DNA from: Candidatus Methylomirabilota bacterium
Lineage (GTDB): Bacteria; Methylomirabilota; Methylomirabilia; Methylomirabilales; Methylomirabilaceae
Direction: 5' to 3'
Assembly (NCBI GenBank): GCA_028869615.1
Contig: JAGWRQ010000041.1
Coordinates: 1-13,330 of the forward strand
DNA length: 13,330 nucleotides
Shown here: positions 1 through 7,539 of the stretch, in pieces
How the letters are laid out: every line of letters begins with the position of its first letter
How positions within the stretch are numbered: position 1 is the first letter of the stretch
Position numbers and translations under genes: made by a program
The notes under the pieces: model-generated
Told to the model about the DNA's origin: nothing
The model's database searches: none
Seen by the model: the letters and a program-made list of their open reading frames with translations, nothing else

Positions 1-897
1 GGCGGCCATACACCCCGATCCGGCGGCCGTGACGGCCTGCTTGTAGACATGGTCCTGCACATCGCCGGCCGCAAAGACCCCGGGGACGCTGGTCATCGTC
101 CCGTGATGCGTCATGATATAACCTCGCTCATCCATCTCCAACTGTCCCGTCAACAGCTTCGTATTGGGGGAATGCCCGATCGCAATGAACACCCCATCGC
201 AGGCGAGGATCTCCGGCGAAGTCGAACCATCAACCCGAGTTGCGATTCCGGTCACCTTCCCTTGCGACGCATCAAGAATCTCTACAACCGTCCGGTTCCA
301 CAAAAGCTCAATCTTCGGATTCTTGAAGGCCCGTTCTTGCATGATCTTCGACGCCCGAAGCTTGTCCCGTCGATGAATCAGTGTTACCTTCGTCGCGAAC
401 TTCGTCAGGAAGAGCGCCTCCTCAACAGCCGAGTCGCCCCCACCCACGATAGCCACGTGCTGATCTCTGAAAAAGAAACCATCGCACGTCGCGCAGGTCG
501 AGACCCCATGCCCAAGCAGCTTGCGTTCGGAATCGAGCCCGAGCAGATTCGCCGAAGCGCCGGTCGCAACGATCAGCGTCTTGGTCTGACGCACTTCATT
601 TTCCACGGTAAGGGTGAACGGCCTTCTGCCCAGATCTACGGCCGTAACATCCCCGTTCAAGAACTTCGTGCCAAACCGCTCCGCCTGCTGTCGCATCAGA
701 CGAATCAAGTCAGGCCCCAGGAGCCCCTCCGGGAATCCCGGGTAGTTCTCCACCAGCGTCGTCAGAACCAACTGTCCACCGGCCTCGGTTCCTTCGATCA
801 GGAGGGGACGCAGATTGGCTCGGGCGGTGTATAAAGCCGCCGTCAGCCCCGCCGGGCCTGAGCCAAGAATGATTACCTCTTCCGCTGTAGTGCTCAT
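1..897 (-). CDS. trxB: Thioredoxin reductase (NADPH), C-terminus cut by window edge
   Basis: The encoded flavoenzyme uses NADPH to reduce thioredoxin in the cytoplasm. The 299 visible residues begin MSTTAEEVIILGSGPAG, where GSGPAG (12-17) is the FAD-binding dinucleotide loop. The redox-active CATC is at Cys135/Cys138, the same numbering as in E. coli TrxB. It is followed by the NADPH loop GGGDSAVEEA and an IHRRD...R stretch typical of NADPH rather than NADH preference. The second FAD motif GVFAAGDV lies near the end. Family members are about 310-320 residues, so roughly 20 are missing beyond base 1. The ATG lies one base after the nuoI stop (TGAGATG), so the gene is probably translationally coupled to nuoI as the last visible cistron of the nuo operon. 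Placement of trxB behind complex I genes is not the common arrangement. Confidence 0.96.
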   Translation of the reverse strand, partial: MSTTAEEVIILGSGPAGLTAALYTARANLRPLLIEGTEAGGQLVLTTLVENYPGFPEGLLGPDLIRLMRQQAERFGTKFLNGDVTAVDLGRRPFTLTVENEVRQTKTLIVATGASANLLGLDSERKLLGHGVSTCATCDGFFFRDQHVAIVGGGDSAVEEALFLTKFATKVTLIHRRDKLRASKIMQERAFKNPKIELLWNRTVVEILDASQGKVTGIATRVDGSTSPEILACDGVFIAIGHSPNTKLLTGQLEMDERGYIMTHHGTMTSVPGVFAAGDVQDHVYKQAVTAAGSGCMAA

Positions 898-898
898 C

Positions 899-1429
899 TC
901 AGGAAGAGGGTGCCGTAGCCGCTACCTCCACCTTCTCGGGCTCCGGCTCTGGGGCCGGCGTCGGCAGCTTTTCGGGAGTTGTCGGAGAGGGGTAGAAGCG
1001 CTCTGCCGTCAGGGCCTTCAGATCGTAGACCAGGTCGCTGCGCACAGGAGCGCTGAGTTCGCCGATCCGGGTCCACATCGTAATGGCGTCGAAGGGACAG
1101 ACCTCGACGCAGAGGTTGCAGTACATGCAGAGGTTGTGATCGATGGTGAAGGCGGACGGGTGGCGGTTTTTGCCCTTACCGGTGCCGGTGAGCTCGATGC
1201 AGCGGGTGGGGCAGATCCTGGCACACGCCTCGCAGGCGGTGCACTTGAGCTGTCCGGTCGCCTCATCGATCCTGAGCACGTGGCGGTTCAGCGCACGCAA
1301 CGGTTGCGTCCGATGCTCATCGGGGTACTGGACGGTGATGGCCGGGGTAAAGAGGTACCGCAGCGTCACCCACAGAGAGCGAAGGATGCTCGCACTGCCG
1401 CCGAACAGATCTGAAAAGTAGCGTCCCAT
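899..1429 (-). CDS. nuoI: NADH-quinone oxidoreductase subunit I (two [4Fe-4S] clusters)
   Basis: This is a peripheral-arm subunit of complex I that carries clusters N6a and N6b and passes electrons towards NuoB. The 176-residue protein has the two diagnostic CxxCxxCxxxCP motifs, with cysteines at 63/66/69/73 and 101/104/107/111. An N-terminal amphipathic stretch (about residues 5-30) is the usual membrane-proximal anchor. The last 30 or so residues form a Pro/Glu-rich low-complexity tail (PTPAPEPEPEK) beyond the conserved fold. The SD is AAGGGGG five bases before the ATG, and it overlaps the nuoB stop region (gap of 10 bases). In minus-strand order it sits between nuoB and trxB. Confidence 0.96.
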   Translation of the reverse strand: MGRYFSDLFGGSASILRSLWVTLRYLFTPAITVQYPDEHRTQPLRALNRHVLRIDEATGQLKCTACEACARICPTRCIELTGTGKGKNRHPSAFTIDHNLCMYCNLCVEVCPFDAITMWTRIGELSAPVRSDLVYDLKALTAERFYPSPTTPEKLPTPAPEPEPEKVEVAATAPSS

Positions 1430-1439
1430 GGTGTCCCCC

Positions 1440-1967
1440 TTAAGCCGCTACCAGGGGCTCTGGCAGGGTCGGTCGGCCACCGGGTTTCGCGCGCTCGCCG
1501 CGGGTGATCTGTTCCTGGAGAGTCAGGATGCCGAAGATGAGCGCCTCAGGCGTAGGTGGACAGCCGGGGACATAGACATCGACCGGGACGATCAGGTCCA
1601 CCCCCTTGACGACGTGGTACGCGTCGTAGTAGAAGGGGCCGCCGGAGATGGCGCAGGCGCCCATAGCAATCACCCACTTGGGGTCGGGCATCTGCTCATA
1701 GAGGGTCTTGATGCGAGGCGCCATCTTTTCGGTGACGGTCCCGGCCACGATCATGACGTCGGACTGGCGCGGCGATGGGCGGAAGACGCCCGCCCCCAGG
1801 CGGTCGAGGTCGAAGCGGGAGGCGCCGGTGGCCATCATTTCGATCGCGCAGCAGGCCAGGCCGAAGGTCATCGGCCATGGGGAGGACTTGCGGGCCCAAT
1901 TAAAGAGCCACTCGACCGTCGTCGTGATGACGTTCGGCTCGATCTGTTTGTTGTCGAACAATCCCAT
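1440..1967 (-). CDS. nuoB: NADH-quinone oxidoreductase subunit B (cluster N2)
   Basis: NuoB is the 20-kDa complex I subunit that holds terminal cluster N2 next to the quinone site. All four cluster ligands are visible: tandem Cys39-Cys40 in LACCAIEMM, Cys105 in MGACAISGG and Cys136 in [11 protein letters not shown]. The 175-residue length is normal. The start is well supported by AAGGAG seven bases before the ATG. The tandem-cysteine motif and [15 protein letters not shown] separate it from hydrogenase small subunits. The close partners nuoC and nuoD, which normally follow nuoB, are not here; nuoI follows instead after 10 bases. Confidence 0.97.
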   Translation of the reverse strand: MGLFDNKQIEPNVITTTVEWLFNWARKSSPWPMTFGLACCAIEMMATGASRFDLDRLGAGVFRPSPRQSDVMIVAGTVTEKMAPRIKTLYEQMPDPKWVIAMGACAISGGPFYYDAYHVVKGVDLIVPVDVYVPGCPPTPEALIFGILTLQEQITRGERAKPGGRPTLPEPLVAA

Positions 1968-2006
1968 CAGCTATCTCCTTTTTACTTATTTATTTTATTA
2001 TAGCAC
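1968..2006 (-). promoter_or_regulatory. AT-rich nuoG-nuoB gap with a TATAAT box
   Basis: The 39-base gap between nuoG and nuoB is almost pure A/T in a GC-rich operon. Read on the minus strand it holds a perfect TATAAT (1997-2002), then an A-rich run and the nuoB SD. At 17-base spacing the -35 region is poor (about 3 of 6). It may be an unstructured translation enhancer in front of nuoB or a weak internal promoter; the sequence cannot decide. Confidence 0.3.
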
Positions 2007-3653
2007 CTATTCGGTCGCTTGCGTATCAGTGAGTAGCATGCCCAACTCACCGATACGGTCGTACGTGATGCCCGCATAGGCCGGGACCGTTCGGACGAGT
2101 TCAGGCCATACCGCTTCTGCATTCCCTTCCATCAGAGGACGTTCCAGTCGGCATGCGAGACGCTGCAGGAACTCGATAAGCGGAATCGCGTCACCGAACG
2201 GTTCCAGCGCCGGGTGCAGCCGCTGAACCCGTCCAGCAAAATTTGTGAACGTCCCCTCCTTTTCGTAAAAGCTCAGTCCCGGCAGAACAACATGCGCCAG
2301 CTTTGCCGTCGCTGTCAAGAACAAATCGTGCACAACCAGCAGATCCAGCTTCTTCAGCGACTCTGCAACCGCAAACTCGCCAGACAGCGCGGCCACTACG
2401 TCCTCCTCAAAGACAAGCAAGGCGGCCAGCCGACCCTCGGTTGCGGCGCTCAGCATCTCTCTGGTCCTCATTCCGTGGGTCTTCGGGAGCAGTCCCAGCG
2501 TGCGCATCCCGACCGAGTTCGGGTATTTATCGGTCCGCCGAAGCAGGTGATCTTCCGGCACATCGCCCTCAGGCTCCTGAGATCGCCTCACCCGGTAATC
2601 GATGTGTGGAATGCCGAGCCTTTCTCCAAACAGTTGTCGAACGAGGAATGCCTCCTCATTGGTCAGCCGCGCCGATGCAATCACGCCGATGGCCGCCGGC
2701 CCCTTCTCCCGGAGGATCCGGACGAGGTCGCCGGCAATGCGATCGATCGCTTCGTCCCAGCTTACCGGCAGCAATTCACCATCTCGCCGTATCCATGGCG
2801 TACCGATCCGTCCAGGGTCCTGAGCAAAGTGAAACTCGAAGCGGCCCTCGTCACAGATCCAATGGCCGTTGACTTCATTGTTCACTCTGGGGCGAATGCG
2901 GAGAATCTGCGCGCCAGGCTCCTTATGCCGGACATCCACGGTGATGTTGCACCCGGCGCTGCACAACCCGCATATCGACGGAACCTGTTTGATCAGATCC
3001 CATGGCCTCGCGGCAAAGCGATAGTCCCGGCTTGTCAGCGCCCCCACCGGACACAGGTCGATCACGTTTCCCGAGTATCTGTTATCCAAGTTCCGGCCGG
3101 GGAAGAGGCCGATCTCGGATCGGTCGCCTCGGCCGAACACGCCCAGCTCCGACGTACCCGTCACATCCTGGCAAAACCGGACACAGCGCGTGCAGAGAAT
3201 ACACCGCTCCGCGTCGAAGATAATAAACGGGCCGATCGGCTGGTGCTTGATCCGATGGATCTTCGGTTCGATAAAGCGGCTTTCACCGGGGCCGTATCTG
3301 AGCGTGTAGTCTTGAAGCGGGCACTCTCCCCCCTTATCGCAGACGGGGCAATCAAGTGGGTGGTTCAGCAGCAGAAACTCGAGCACCGCATTTCTGGCCT
3401 TCTTCACGCGTTCGGAGGCCGTGAATACCTCCATCCCATCCGCAACGGGAGTAGCGCATGAGATGACCAGCTTTGGCGCGCCCTGCACTTCCACCTGGCA
3501 CATCCGACAACTACCCACCACGCGGAGCTTCGGATGATAGCAAAAATGCGGAATCTCCCCACCGGTCTGCAGAACCGCCTCGAGAATCGACGTTCCCGCA
3601 GGAACCTGTACCGGCACCCCGTCAACGATTAACTCCACCACATAACACTCCAT
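2007..3653 (-). CDS. nuoG: NADH-quinone oxidoreductase subunit G, short form
   Basis: This is the large iron-sulfur subunit of the NADH module of complex I. From the ATG at 3653 the protein has 548 residues. The [2Fe-2S] ligands are Cys38/49/52/66. The His-Cys cluster is His98/Cys102/105/111 (HPLDCPVCDKGGECPLQD). The next [4Fe-4S] site uses Cys151/154/157 and Cys201 (LCPVGAL). A further Cys228/231/235 plus Cys267 set matches the N7-type cluster found in only some bacteria. The rest (about 285-548) is a molybdopterin-oxidoreductase-like domain without cofactor, ending LLTDTQATE. It is shorter than E. coli-type NuoG (about 900 residues) but has no visible frameshift. The reading frame stays open upstream to 3740, but MECYVVELIVDG is the natural N-terminus and has GTGAGG about nine bases upstream. 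It is the first cistron after promoter 3789-3817. Confidence 0.92.
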   Translation of the reverse strand: MECYVVELIVDGVPVQVPAGTSILEAVLQTGGEIPHFCYHPKLRVVGSCRMCQVEVQGAPKLVISCATPVADGMEVFTASERVKKARNAVLEFLLLNHPLDCPVCDKGGECPLQDYTLRYGPGESRFIEPKIHRIKHQPIGPFIIFDAERCILCTRCVRFCQDVTGTSELGVFGRGDRSEIGLFPGRNLDNRYSGNVIDLCPVGALTSRDYRFAARPWDLIKQVPSICGLCSAGCNITVDVRHKEPGAQILRIRPRVNNEVNGHWICDEGRFEFHFAQDPGRIGTPWIRRDGELLPVSWDEAIDRIAGDLVRILREKGPAAIGVIASARLTNEEAFLVRQLFGERLGIPHIDYRVRRSQEPEGDVPEDHLLRRTDKYPNSVGMRTLGLLPKTHGMRTREMLSAATEGRLAALLVFEEDVVAALSGEFAVAESLKKLDLLVVHDLFLTATAKLAHVVLPGLSFYEKEGTFTNFAGRVQRLHPALEPFGDAIPLIEFLQRLACRLERPLMEGNAEAVWPELVRTVPAYAGITYDRIGELGMLLTDTQATE

Positions 3654-3700
3654 GCGACTGGGCCTCACCACGGCCCACGGACATACTATCAGGGAAGCGC

Positions 3701-3728
3701 TCAGCTTGCAGCGGTCAGCTGTCAGCCC
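3701..3728. repeat. Degenerate heptanucleotide tandem repeat (TCAGCNN x4)
   Basis: Four consecutive 7-mers read tcagctt, gcagcgg, tcagctg, tcagccc. Short tandem heptamer tracts of this style are scattered through intergenic DNA of several bacterial genomes. Here the tract falls within the predicted 5' untranslated leader of nuoG, about 48 bases before its start codon. Confidence 0.6.
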
Positions 3729-3788
3729 TTTCTGACACACCCCTCTGCTCTATCGAAGACTGACTGCTGAATGCTATTTTCTCATTAA

Positions 3789-3817
3789 ACTATAGTAGAG
3801 CCCACGGACACTGTCAA
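3789..3817 (-). promoter_or_regulatory. Sigma70-type promoter for nuoG-nuoB-nuoI-trxB
   Basis: Read on the minus strand there is a perfect TTGACA (-35, 3812-3817), a 17-base spacer and TATAGT (-10, 3789-3794; 5 of 6). The expected transcript start near 3782 gives a leader of about 130 bases before the nuoG ATG. Confidence 0.6.
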
Positions 3818-3872
3818 CTGCAACGCAGCCTATTCTACGGCCTCGCATGCCCTCCCTTGTCTGGCTTTCGCC

Positions 3873-3901
3873 TTGACTTCGCGTCCAACGCAGACTATCG
3901 T
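3873..3901 (+). promoter_or_regulatory. Sigma70-type promoter for CBS-korA-korB-thyX
   Basis: TTGACT (3873-3878, 5 of 6) and TATCGT (3896-3901, 4 of 6) are separated by exactly 17 bases. The predicted start near 3908 leaves a leader of about 90 bases before the CBS gene ATG at 3999. Confidence 0.45.
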
Positions 3902-3998
3902 TAAGATGATAAGAAGGTGCAGTGAGAAAGCGAGATGGAAAGGGGGAAGACTTGGCATCTTAGAGCACTCCGGTGTCAAGATCGGGAGGCTGAGCATC

Positions 3999-4520
3999 AT
4001 GGGTATTGCAGCAAGCGAATTTGAGGACGCGTACGAGGACATTGAGAAGGACATTGAGAAGATATCCGGCGTAATCTTGACGGAGCCGATTCGAGGATTG
4101 GAATTGCGAGAGCCGATTTGGGTCCATCTTGACACCGCCGTGCGGGACGCGACTACGGCGATGAACGACGCCCACGTCGGCTGCGTGCTGGTGACGGAGA
4201 GCCACCGGCTTGTCGGGATCCTTACGGAGCGGGACATCCTGAAGAAGGTCGTGGGACAGCTCGACCTGAACAGTCCTGTCGCGCAGATCATGACCCCGAA
4301 TCCTGAGACTGTGGGGATGGACGATGGCATCGCCTATGCCCTCAACAAGATGCACATTGGCGGCTACCGTCATATCCCGGTGCTCGACAGGCAGGGCCGA
4401 CCGGTGGGCGTCGTGTCGATGCGGGACGTCGTCAAGTTCATCGTCTCCCTGTTCCCGGCCGCCGTGCTCAATGTGCCGCCCGAGCCCGGCCTCGCGGCGC
4501 GAGGGCTCCACGGTGGCTAG
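3999..4520 (+). CDS. Two-CBS-domain protein, putative adenylate-sensing regulator
   Basis: The 173-residue soluble protein is built from a CBS pair: CBS1 about residues 26-87 and CBS2 about 95-155. Both repeats end in the ligand-binding-type signature, T-E-R-D in GILTERDIL and S-M-R-D in GVVSMRDVV, which in this family often contacts the ribose/phosphate of AMP, ADP or ATP. An N-terminal acidic helix (EDAYEDIEKDIEKI) precedes the pair, and the C-terminus has the LFPAAVLNVPPEP extension seen in stand-alone CBS proteins. There is no DNA-binding or enzymatic domain. The start at 3999 is chosen because GGGAGG lies nine bases upstream. The gene is 37 bases ahead of korA on the same strand, so it may be co-transcribed with it and could modulate the oxidoreductase; that role is inference. 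Confidence 0.92.
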   Translation: MGIAASEFEDAYEDIEKDIEKISGVILTEPIRGLELREPIWVHLDTAVRDATTAMNDAHVGCVLVTESHRLVGILTERDILKKVVGQLDLNSPVAQIMTPNPETVGMDDGIAYALNKMHIGGYRHIPVLDRQGRPVGVVSMRDVVKFIVSLFPAAVLNVPPEPGLAARGLHGG

Positions 4521-4557
4521 CGGACGGTTAGACCCTTACGAGAACGAAAGGACCTAG

Positions 4558-6468
4558 ATGAGCGACATCGAGAGCAAGCAATCCACATCCGGAGCCCGGC
4601 GCCGACCGATGGATGAACTGGAGACCGTTGTCATCCGCTTTGCCGGCGATTCAGGCGACGGTATGCAGCTTACGGGAACGGAATTTACCAAGAGCGTCGC
4701 GCTCGAGGGGAGTGACCTGGCGACCTTTCCGGACTACCCGGCTGAGATTCGGGCGCCGGCCGGAACACTGGCAGGCGTATCGGCCTACCAGGTTCATTTC
4801 TCGAGCCAGGAGGTGTTCACGCCGGGCGATCAGCCAGACGTCCTGGTGGTGATGAACCCGGCCGCGCTGCGCATCAACCTGCCGGACCTACCACGCGGCG
4901 GGATCGTCATCGTCAATATCGGCACGTTTACTCAGCCCAACATTGAGAAGGCCGGTTACACATCGAACCCGCTTGAGGATGGCAGCCTTTCTAAATACCA
5001 GGTCTTCGCGATCGACATCTCCAAGCAGGTAGCGCTCGCGCTGGAAGGGATGGGGCTGACGGCCAAAGAGGTCGGACGCTGTAAGAACTTTTACGCCCTC
5101 GGCCTCATGTTCTGGCTGTATAACCACCCGACGGAGCGCGAAGAAAAGAGTATCCGAGCCAAGTTCCAGAAGAACCCGAAGTTTGCCGACGCCAACATTA
5201 AGGCGTTTCGGGCCGGCTACTATTACGGCGAGACCGCTGAGCTGTTTCCATCTCGCTACGTCGTGCCACCCGCCGTCATCGCACCAGGCACCTATCGCCA
5301 CATCACCGGAAACGAAGCTACCGCGATCGGTCTCGTCACCGGAGCGCAGCTTGCTTCACTGCCGCTCTTTTACGGAAGCTATCCCATTACGCCGGCCTCC
5401 GATATCCTGCACAACCTGTCCATGTATCGGCACTACGACGTGACCACGTTTCAGGCCGAAGACGAGATCGCGGCGGTGACCGCTGCGATCGGGGCCTCGT
5501 ACGCGGGCGCCATCGGCGCCACCGGGACCTCCGGTCCGGGCTTGGCGCTCAAAAGCGAAGTGATCGGTCTCGCAGTGATGGCTGAGCTTCCGCTGGTCAT
5601 CGTCAACGTACAGCGCGGCGGTCCGTCCACCGGCCTTCCGACCAAGACCGAGCAGGCCGACCTCTGGCAGGCGATATTCGGACGCAACAGCGAGTGCCCG
5701 GTCGCAGTGATCGCCCCAGCCACTCCTGGCGACTGTTTCTGGATGGCCATTGAGGCCGTGCGGATCGCTATACGCCACATGTGTCCGGTGATCTACCTCT
5801 CGGACGGCTACCTGGCGAACGGCGCCGAGCCCTGGAAGCTCCCGGAGATCGCGTCGCTTCAGAAGATCGCGGTTACGTTCAGGACCGACCCGCAGGGGTT
5901 CTACCCGTATCTGCGTGACCCCGAGACGCTGGCGCGCCCGTGGGTGATTCCGGGGACACCGGGCCTGGAGCACCGCATCGGCGGTCTTGAGAAAGAAGAT
6001 ATCACCGGCAACGTCTCGTACGATCCGCAGAACCACGAGAAGATGGTCCGGATACGGGCTGAGAAGATCGCGCGCATCGTCCACGAGATCCCGGAGGCGA
6101 CGATCTACGGCGATCCCTCCGGCGATCTGCTTATCGTCGGATGGGGCTCAACCTACGGGGCGATCACGCATGCGGTGAAGAGCCTCCGTCGGCGGGGTCA
6201 CCGTGTGTCGGCGCTCCATCTGCGCTACCTAAACCCGATGCCGGCAAACGTCGGCCACGTGCTGGCGAGCTTTCGACGCGTACTGGTGCCCGAAATGAAC
6301 CTCGGACAATTACTGATGATCTTGCGGGCGCAGTTCCTAGTTGACGCGGTGGGGCTCCAGAAGGTCCAGGGCAGGCCATTCAAGGTCTCTGAGATTGTGG
6401 CCAAGGCGGAAGAACTCTTAGGTGCGCGTGAACAGGCTGAGCTCTGCACGCACGCAGAGGTGATATAG
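4558..6468 (+). CDS. korA: 2-oxoacid:ferredoxin oxidoreductase, fused gamma-alpha subunit (KorA type)
   Basis: This is the large subunit of a two-subunit 2-oxoacid:ferredoxin oxidoreductase, most likely acting on 2-oxoglutarate (2-oxoglutarate + CoA to succinyl-CoA + CO2 with reduced ferredoxin). The 636 residues carry an N-terminal gamma domain with the GDSGDG motif (30-35) followed by DYPAEIRAPAGTLAG. The alpha (pyrimidine-binding) domain has YPITP at 275-279 and TGTSGPG at 322-328. A QRGGPSTGLPTKTEQADL stretch follows, as in KorA/OorA proteins. The fused organisation and length match mycobacterial and Hydrogenobacter KorA rather than the four- or five-subunit enzymes. AAAGGA lies six bases before the ATG. 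The stop is two bases before korB. Substrate is inferred from family resemblance; pyruvate or another 2-oxoacid is not excluded. Confidence 0.95.
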   Translation: MSDIESKQSTSGARRRPMDELETVVIRFAGDSGDGMQLTGTEFTKSVALEGSDLATFPDYPAEIRAPAGTLAGVSAYQVHFSSQEVFTPGDQPDVLVVMNPAALRINLPDLPRGGIVIVNIGTFTQPNIEKAGYTSNPLEDGSLSKYQVFAIDISKQVALALEGMGLTAKEVGRCKNFYALGLMFWLYNHPTEREEKSIRAKFQKNPKFADANIKAFRAGYYYGETAELFPSRYVVPPAVIAPGTYRHITGNEATAIGLVTGAQLASLPLFYGSYPITPASDILHNLSMYRHYDVTTFQAEDEIAAVTAAIGASYAGAIGATGTSGPGLALKSEVIGLAVMAELPLVIVNVQRGGPSTGLPTKTEQADLWQAIFGRNSECPVAVIAPATPGDCFWMAIEAVRIAIRHMCPVIYLSDGYLANGAEPWKLPEIASLQKIAVTFRTDPQGFYPYLRDPETLARPWVIPGTPGLEHRIGGLEKEDITGNVSYDPQNHEKMVRIRAEKIARIVHEIPEATIYGDPSGDLLIVGWGSTYGAITHAVKSLRRRGHRVSALHLRYLNPMPANVGHVLASFRRVLVPEMNLGQLLMILRAQFLVDAVGLQKVQGRPFKVSEIVAKAEELLGAREQAELCTHAEVI

Positions 6469-6470
6469 CT

Positions 6471-7496
6471 ATGGCTCAATGCAATCTCGAACAGGCCCTC
6501 AAACTTACACGCAAGGATTTCATCTCGGATCAGGATGTCCGCTGGTGTCCCGGCTGCGGCGACTATGCCATCCTGGCAAGCATACAGCGGGTGATGCCGG
6601 AACTGGGTATCCCACGCGAGAAGATAGTCTTCGTCTCCGGGATCGGCTGCTCCTCGCGATTTCCGTACTATATGAATACCTACGGGTTTCACTCGATCCA
6701 TGGACGGGCGCCGGCAGTGGCGACCGGCATCAAGGTCACGCGCCCCGATCTGACGGTATGGGTGATCACGGGTGACGGCGATGGGCTGTCGATCGGCGGC
6801 AACCACCTCATCCATACGATGCGGCGTAATGTGGACCTGAAGATCCTGCTCTTCAACAACCGCATCTACGGCCTGACCAAGGGCCAGACCTCGCCGACCA
6901 GCGAGCAGGGCGCAAAGACCAAGTCCACGCCGTTCGGCTCGCTCGACCGTCCCTTTAATCCGCTTTCGGTGGCGATTGGGGCGTCGGCGACATTCGTCGC
7001 GCGGTCGATCGACATCGACAGCCCCCATCTGCAGTACGTGTTACGGCGCGCCGCCGAGCACAAAGGAACGGCCTTCGTAGAGATCTATCAGAACTGTAAC
7101 GTGTTTAACGACGGGACATGGGAATCGGTCACTGATAAGGATGTGCGGAGCGAACGACTGCTCGTTCTGGAACACGGTAAGCCGCTGGTGTTCGGCAAAG
7201 AGCGGAAGAAGGGCATCCGGATGCGCCCCGATATGTCCCCGGAGGTCGTCGAAATCGACGGCAACACCTCTGGGCTGTTGGTCCATGACGAGACGCGACA
7301 CGATGAGGGCTACCACTTCATGCTGTCGCGGCTCACGAGCCCGGAGTTCCCTCAGCCGATCGGCGTGCTGCGTGCAGTCCGCGAGCCGACCTATGACGAG
7401 TTGATTGCCGAGCAGGGCCGCGCCGTCATTCAGCAGCAGGGCACAGGCAGCCTCGAGAAGCTGCTGTATGCCGGTGAAACCTGGGTCGTTTCGTAA
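6471..7496 (+). CDS. korB: 2-oxoacid:ferredoxin oxidoreductase, beta subunit (KorB type)
   Basis: This is the thiamine pyrophosphate and [4Fe-4S] subunit that partners KorA. The protein has 341 residues. Likely cluster ligands are Cys26 and Cys29 (WCPGCGDY), Cys60 (GIGCSS) and Cys209 (YQNCNVFNDGTW). The TPP/Mg signature starts at GDGDG (101-105) and closes at NN (129-130) in LLFNNRIYGLTKGQTSPTS. The PFGSLDRPFNPLSVAIGASATF region is characteristic of KorB. GAGGTGAT, a near-perfect SD, sits inside the korA end, so translation is probably coupled. Loss of the separate delta ferredoxin-like subunit is normal for this two-subunit class. Confidence 0.95.
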   Translation: MAQCNLEQALKLTRKDFISDQDVRWCPGCGDYAILASIQRVMPELGIPREKIVFVSGIGCSSRFPYYMNTYGFHSIHGRAPAVATGIKVTRPDLTVWVITGDGDGLSIGGNHLIHTMRRNVDLKILLFNNRIYGLTKGQTSPTSEQGAKTKSTPFGSLDRPFNPLSVAIGASATFVARSIDIDSPHLQYVLRRAAEHKGTAFVEIYQNCNVFNDGTWESVTDKDVRSERLLVLEHGKPLVFGKERKKGIRMRPDMSPEVVEIDGNTSGLLVHDETRHDEGYHFMLSRLTSPEFPQPIGVLRAVREPTYDELIAEQGRAVIQQQGTGSLEKLLYAGETWVVS

Positions 7497-7539
7497 CCGA
7501 CCGGATGCAGCCCCATTCTCCCCATACGAGGAGGGCAAC

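Larger units (their letters stand above)
3654..3998. other. Divergent intergenic region between nuoG and the CBS gene
   Basis: This 345-base stretch contains no convincing gene. It holds the two divergent promoters listed separately (minus 3789-3817, plus 3873-3901), with their -35 boxes facing each other about 55 bases apart, and a heptad repeat tract at 3701-3728 that would lie in the nuoG 5' leader. The reading frame from 3873 that extends the CBS gene begins inside the plus-strand -35 box, so it is not used as the start. Confidence 0.7.

Noticed and set aside
2214..3461. Long plus-strand open frame of 415 codons
   Set aside because: It lies antisense to nuoG, whose cluster-binding motifs are unmistakable; the antisense translation has no recognisable domain and is a by-product of GC-rich codon bias.
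3873..3998. N-terminal extension of the CBS protein by 42 codons
   Set aside because: The extended start overlaps the -35 box of its promoter and lacks an SD, whereas the ATG at 3999 has GGGAGG at proper distance and begins the conserved region.
5356..6084. Minus-strand open frame of 242 codons inside korA
   Set aside because: korA is continuous and fully motif-supported across this interval; the opposite frame has no SD or family features.
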